Shown here: positions 6,946 to 12,900 of the stretch, one piece after another
Numbering within the stretch: the stretch's first letter is position 1
How the letters are laid out: each line of letters opens with the position of its first letter
Assembly: GCA_023411395.1 (NCBI GenBank)
Contig: JAEYOV010000055.1
Location: 1 to 15,827 of the forward strand
DNA: 15,827 nucleotides
From: Bacillota bacterium
GTDB taxonomy: Bacteria > Bacillota > Clostridia > Christensenellales > Aristaeellaceae
Direction of reading: 5' to 3'
Program-made: the position numbers and the translations under genes
The notes under the pieces: generated by a model
Seen by the model: the letters and a program-made list of their open reading frames with translations, nothing else
Told to the model about the DNA's origin: nothing
The model's database searches: none

Positions 6946-9900
6946 AGCAATCAGGACTCTGTTCAATATCAATCCATACCAAAATCAGCAGTCAAGGATT
7001 ATTATTTCATGTCTTCTGCACAAAAAAGAATTTATTTGACATGCCAGATGCAGGAAGAATCTATTTCTTATAATATGCCTATGTGTATGGAACTGAAAGG
7101 AGAATTTGACAGTCAAAAAATGATAAGTGCACTTGAGATGCTCACTTTAAGGCATGATGTCTTAAGAACCAGTTTCCATGTAGAAAATGGGGCATTTATT
7201 GCACGTATTCATGAAGAAGCAGAGATAGATTTTGAAGTTCTTCAATTTAATGAAGTTCCGGAAGGTATGATGGATACTTTTGTACGCCCATTTAATTTAA
7301 GTGAAGCACCGCTAATGCGTCTTAAAGTAGTTGAGGTAGGAGATAAAAGCTTTATTCTGTTTGATATGCATCACATTATTTCAGATGGTGTATCAATAAA
7401 CATCTTAATTAATGAGCTGTCTAAACTTTATAATGGTGAAAACCTACCAGAGCAAAGAATAACTTATAAAGATTATGCAATATGGCAGGCAGAACAAAGA
7501 GAAAGTGAGACCTTTAAAAAGCAAGAAACTTATTGGACGAGGGATCTTAAGGATGCAGAGATTTTAGATTTGCCAACGGACTATTCAAGGCCAAAAATCA
7601 AGAGTTCTGAAGGAAATACAGTAAAGATGCACCTGGATCAGAAGATAGTAGATAAGCTACAAAATCTGGCGAAAGAAACAGACAGCACTTTGTTTATGGT
7701 CCTCTTGGCAAGTTTGAAGGTTTTATTCTATAAGTATTCCGGGCAAAAAGACATTATTGTTGGAACAGTATCAGCAGGAAGAACTCATCAGGATTTGGAT
7801 AGTATAATAGGTATGTTTGTTAATACACTGGCTGTCAGAAGCGAGATTGAGCCAGAAGAAAGATTTAAGGATTATTTATTAAGGCTCAGAGAAAAAGTAC
7901 TTGATGTTTATGAACATCAAGATTATCCATTTGATGAGCTTGTGGAGAAAGTATATAAAAATCAGGATCCAAGTAGAAATCCCTTATTTGACGTAATATT
8001 TATTTTGCAGAATATGGACAGGGTAGATTTTACTCTGGAAGACAGTGTGATCAAACAGGTTGATTATCAAGAAAAAACCTGTAAAATGGATCTTGCAATA
8101 ACTGCCTATACAATGGAACGAGGCCTGGAAGTAGAATGGTCTTATTGCACAAAACTTTTTATACAGGAAACAGTTAAGCAAATGTGCATCCATTGGCAGG
8201 AAGTGCTTCAGTCCATTATTAATCAGCCTAAGCAATCTGTAAGTCATATTAACCTTCTTATGGAGTCTGAGAAAAACAAGATTTTAAAAGAGTTTAATAA
8301 TACTTATGCGACCTATCCTAAAGACAAGACAATCATAGAAGTATTTGAAGAGCAGGTAGCAAAGAATTCGAATGAGACAGCTGTTATTTTTGAAGATGAA
8401 CAGATGAGCTATCAGGAGCTGAGCTGTAAGGTTAATGAAGTAACGAGTGCCTTATATGAGCAAGGGGTTCGACCAGGAGATAAGGTTGCCATGCTTCTTA
8501 CAAGAGCACTAAGCAATATAGTTATTCAGCTAAGTGTCCTAAAAGTTGGAGCAGTATTTATACCCGTTGACATAAATAATCCGGAGCAGAGAATAACTCA
8601 TATTTTAAAGGACAGCGGAGCTAAGTTTTTAGTTACCAACATAAACACTAGTTTTATAAGTAAAGATGGAGAATGGAAAAGCCTTATATATGAAGAATTA
8701 GAGAAAAATCATAAGCATATGGTATCTCTTGATTATCAAGTCTCATCAGAAGATCCTTGCTATATCATTTATACGTCTGGAAGTACAGGTTTACCTAAAG
8801 GATGTTTATTAAAGCATAAAGGACTTGTAAACTTCTGTGTTAATCATAACTTGCAAGGAGCATGTAAGAAGTTAGGCAAAAAAATAGGTGTAGCTGTAAA
8901 CAATGTTGCTTTTGATGCCTTTATTGTTGAGTCATTGATGATGTTATTAAATGGCTATACTGTTGTTTTAGCAAACGAGAGAGAGCAAGTTAATCAAAGT
9001 GAATTTAGGAAACTTGTTTTAAGGACAAAGGCTAATATCCTTCAAACAACACCAACGAAATTATATCTATTTACACAAGATGAGAGTCAAATTGACTTCA
9101 TGCAACAATTTGAAATTATTGTATCTGGTGGAGAGGAATTGAAACCAAGTTTTTTCAAACGTTTGAAAAAGATGACAAATGCGAGATTATTTAATCCATA
9201 TGGTCCTAGTGAAGCAAGTGTTTGTGCTCTTGGAGGAGATATTTATGACTATGAGCAGAATGAAGAAATCAGAATCCATATTGGAAAGCCTATTGCCAAT
9301 GTCCAAGTTTATATTTTGGATAATAACCAAAAACTATTGCCAATTGGTGTGCCTGGAGAATTATGTATAGCAGGTGATGGCGTAGGTTTAGGTTACATAA
9401 ATAACGAAGCGTTAACCAGAGAAAAATTCATTGATAACCCATTTGGCAGAGGAAAGCTATACAAAACAGGGGACCTTGCAAGGTGGCACCATGATGGAAA
9501 TATAGAATACTTAGGCAGAATAGATGACCAGGTAAAGATAAGGGGCCTTCGAATAGAGCTTGGAGAAATTGACAACACCATAAGAAGACAAAAAGGTATC
9601 AAGGATGTAGCTGTGATTGCAAAAGCAGATGCAAACAGCAACAAATATCTGTGTGCTTATGTGGTATCTGATGAAATGGTTGATCTGGAAGCTTTAAAAA
9701 ACGAGATGAGAAAGGGTTTGCCAGAGTATATGGTACCAACTCATATGATGCAGGTAGACAATATACCAATGACCAGAAATGGAAAGCTGGACAAGAAGGC
9801 ACTTCCAGAAATAGTCATAAAGCGTATCAAGGAGTATGTACCACCAAGAAATGATCATGAAAAATTACTCTGTGATATATTCGGTGAAGTATTAGGGATA

Positions 9901-12900
9901 GAACAAGTTGGTATCCATGACAGTTTCTTTGAATTGGGCGGAGATTCTATTAAGGCTATTCGCATTGCTTCAAGATATAGAGAAGAAGGTTATGACATCA
10001 AGGTACGTGATCTTTTGACAGGAGCCACGGTGGAGAATATCTGCCAAAGTGCGATAGCTTTAGATGATCAAACTGCAAGCATACAAGAAATAGGTATAAT
10101 TGAGGCCATTGGTGCGGTTGAGGATATACCTTACTATAAGGCTTCTGCAGCTCAAAAACGTATGTACTTGCTACAAGAAATGGACAAACAAAGTACAGTA
10201 TATAACCTTCCAATGAATCTAATATGCGAACAGGAAATAGATATAGACAGAATGAAGGAGAGCATGAAAAAACTCATTGAAAGACACGAGATTTTACGCA
10301 CTAGTTTCCACGTAGTCGATGGAGAAATCATGCAAAAAATTCATAAGACGGAAGAGATTGATTTTAGCTTTGAGCAGACAGAGCTTCAGAGAGAAGAAGA
10401 GATAACAAAATATATTGAGGACTTTGATAAGCCATTTGATCTGACAACAGCACCATTATTACGTTTTGGAATTATTAAGAGCGGTAAGACAGAATATATA
10501 CTTTTGTTAAATATGCATCATATTATTGTGGATGGAACGACAGTAGGTAATATGCTGGAAGAATTCATTGCTTTGTATGAAGGAGAAGTATTACCTGAAA
10601 TCAAGCTACAGTACAAAGATTTTGCAGCGTGGGAAGATAAGAAATATGAAAAGGGTATCATTTCAAAGGAGGAAGCATACTGGCTGAATAAATTTAAGGG
10701 AGAACTGCCACATGCTGAATTGCCGGTGGATTATCCTAGGCAAGCTATGCAGGACTTCAAAGGAGATATGTATTGCTTCCAGGTTAAAGAAGAACTTCTT
10801 GAAGACTTAAGGAAATTATGCAAAGAAGAAGATGTATCCTTATTTGCAGTGTTTTTGACAGCCTACAATATGCTGTTATCAAGGTTAATGAATGAAAAGG
10901 ATATTATTGTGGGGGCACCGGTTAATAACAGAAATCATGTGCAGCTGGAAAAAATGATAGGTTTGTTTTTAAATACGTTAGCTATCAGAAACAATGTAGA
11001 TCCACATTTAACCTTTAAGGAATTTCTTAAAGAAGTTAATACAAATGTTGCTGAAGCTATGGAAAACCAAAACTATCAGTTTGAAAGCCTTCTTGATAAG
11101 CTAGAAGTGCCAAGACGGCTTAACAGAACACCACTTTTTGATACCATCATCAATTTCTATAGCCACAATGTACAGATTGAGCATGAGATTGGCAATAAAC
11201 TAAAGATGAAATCTTATGGTGAATCTGTAGAAAAGACTAAGTTTGATATAACCTTATATGTTCATGATTATAAAGATTGTATTCAGGTAGGATGTAATTA
11301 CAGGTCCAGCCTATTTAAGAGAGAAACTATTATCTACTTTATGGAAGAATATGTTAAGCTGTTTGAGCAAATCTGTGAGGATAGAAATAAGAATCTGACA
11401 AGTTACAAAGTCTTTGGTAAAGACAAGCTAAGGAAAAAAGATAATCCAGTTTGTATCAAACGTGAATATGAGTCACTAAGTAAGTATGACGAAGGTCTGG
11501 TTAAACGCTTTGAAAGGATGGCAAAGTTATATGCAGAGCATACAGTAGTTAAAGATGGCAGTTTAAGTCTTGCCTATGAGCAACTAAATAAACGGGCAAA
11601 CAGTATTGGCAAAAAGATCATGACTCATGCTACAGATACCCAGACTAAAGTGGCTTTGTTGTGTAATCATGGGGCTGATGTAGTAACAGGAATATTAGGA
11701 GCGATTAAAGCAGGAGCAATATTTATCCCTCTAGATCCAAGTTATCCTGTAGAACGTATTCAGTATATGTTATCCAATGCAGAAACAAGCCTACTGATTA
11801 CAGATAAAGAAAATAAGATGCTGGGAGAAAGTCTAGTTAATAATTCAGATGGCTTGGTAGAGCTGTATGAAATTACTGATGAAGAATCAGAAGAAAATAT
11901 AGACTGTGAAATTAGGCCTAATCAAATAGCATATGTGATGTATACTTCTGGTTCAACAGGTCAGCCCAAAGGGGTTATTCAAACCCATGAAAACATCTTA
12001 AGGTTTATCAGTGATTACATAGATGACTTAAAGATTGGGTCAGATGATAAGGTAAGCCTGATTTCTTCCTACACCCATGCAACAGGCATCATTGACATTT
12101 TCAGTGCCTTGTTAAGCGGAGCAACCCTCTGTATCTATGACATCAAGCAACAAGGAAACATGGAGAACCTTGTAAAGTGGCTAGAAGAAGATGAAGTTAC
12201 GATTTATCACTCTGTTCCTTCTGTTTATAGATACCTGCTGAAGGAAAAGGAAGAAGATAATAAGACTCATTTAAGGCTAATTATATTAGGCGGAGAAAGT
12301 GTACATAAATCTGATGTGGAACTTTACAAAAAGCATTTTAGTAAAGAATGCATCCTTGTAAACTTATTTGGTTCTTCAGAAGTGCTAATTGCAACCTCTT
12401 ATCTGGTTGACCAAAGCATGGAAATAGCAGGGCAAACTGTACCAATAGGATATTTGGTGGATGCGGCAGACTGCTACATTTTAAATGAACCAGGTGAAGA
12501 TCAAGGTATTTATGGTATAGGAGAAATTGTTTACAGCAGCCCATACCTTGCAAAAGGTTACTGGAATCTGGAAGAGAAGACAAAAGAAGTCTTCGCACCA
12601 AATCCAGTAACAGGCGAAGGGATTGTATACCGAAGCGGGGATATGGGACGGTTACTTCCAGATGGCAGACTGGAATACCTAGGAAGAAAAGACTACCAGG
12701 TAAAGATCAGGGGTTACCGTGTAGAAACAGGCGAAATAGAAGGTATAATGAGCCAGCTCAAAGGCATAGACAAGAGCGTTGTAGTTGCATATCAAAATGA
12801 GCAGGGAGAATACTTCCTAACAACTTACTATACTGTTAAAGAGAATGAAAGTGTAGAGCAAAACGCAATAAAAGAAGCATTAAAGATGAGTTTGCCAGGT

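Larger units (their letters stand above)
7003..10065 (+). other. NRPS module 2: C2-A2-T2
   Basis: C2 is a standard condensation domain: SSAQKRIYL opening, RHDVLRTSF, HHIISDG at 1162-1168, and a downstream half nearly shared with C4. A2 is a close copy of A1 at an exact 3111-base offset, with YTSGSTGLPKG, Asp1677 in FDAF, NPYGPSE and Lys1967. Pocket residues: D-A-V-Q-V-G-P-V-C-K, so four of ten positions differ from A1 (236, 239, 299, 331). The substrate probably differs from A1; I cannot assign it. T2 carries LGGDSIKAI with Ser2021, the carrier variant often seen before epimerisation domains, but a condensation domain follows. Confidence 0.85.

Noticed and set aside
9179..9370. Plus-strand 63-codon ORF inside the NRPS
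   Set aside because: It is an alternative frame within A2, where the main frame is continuous and carries the expected A5-A6 motifs; no independent start signal.
10066..11450. Epimerisation domain after T2
   Set aside because: The GGDS carrier suggested it, but the following domain has the SAAQKRM opening, RHEILRTSF and DGTT features of a condensation domain and is directly followed by an A domain.
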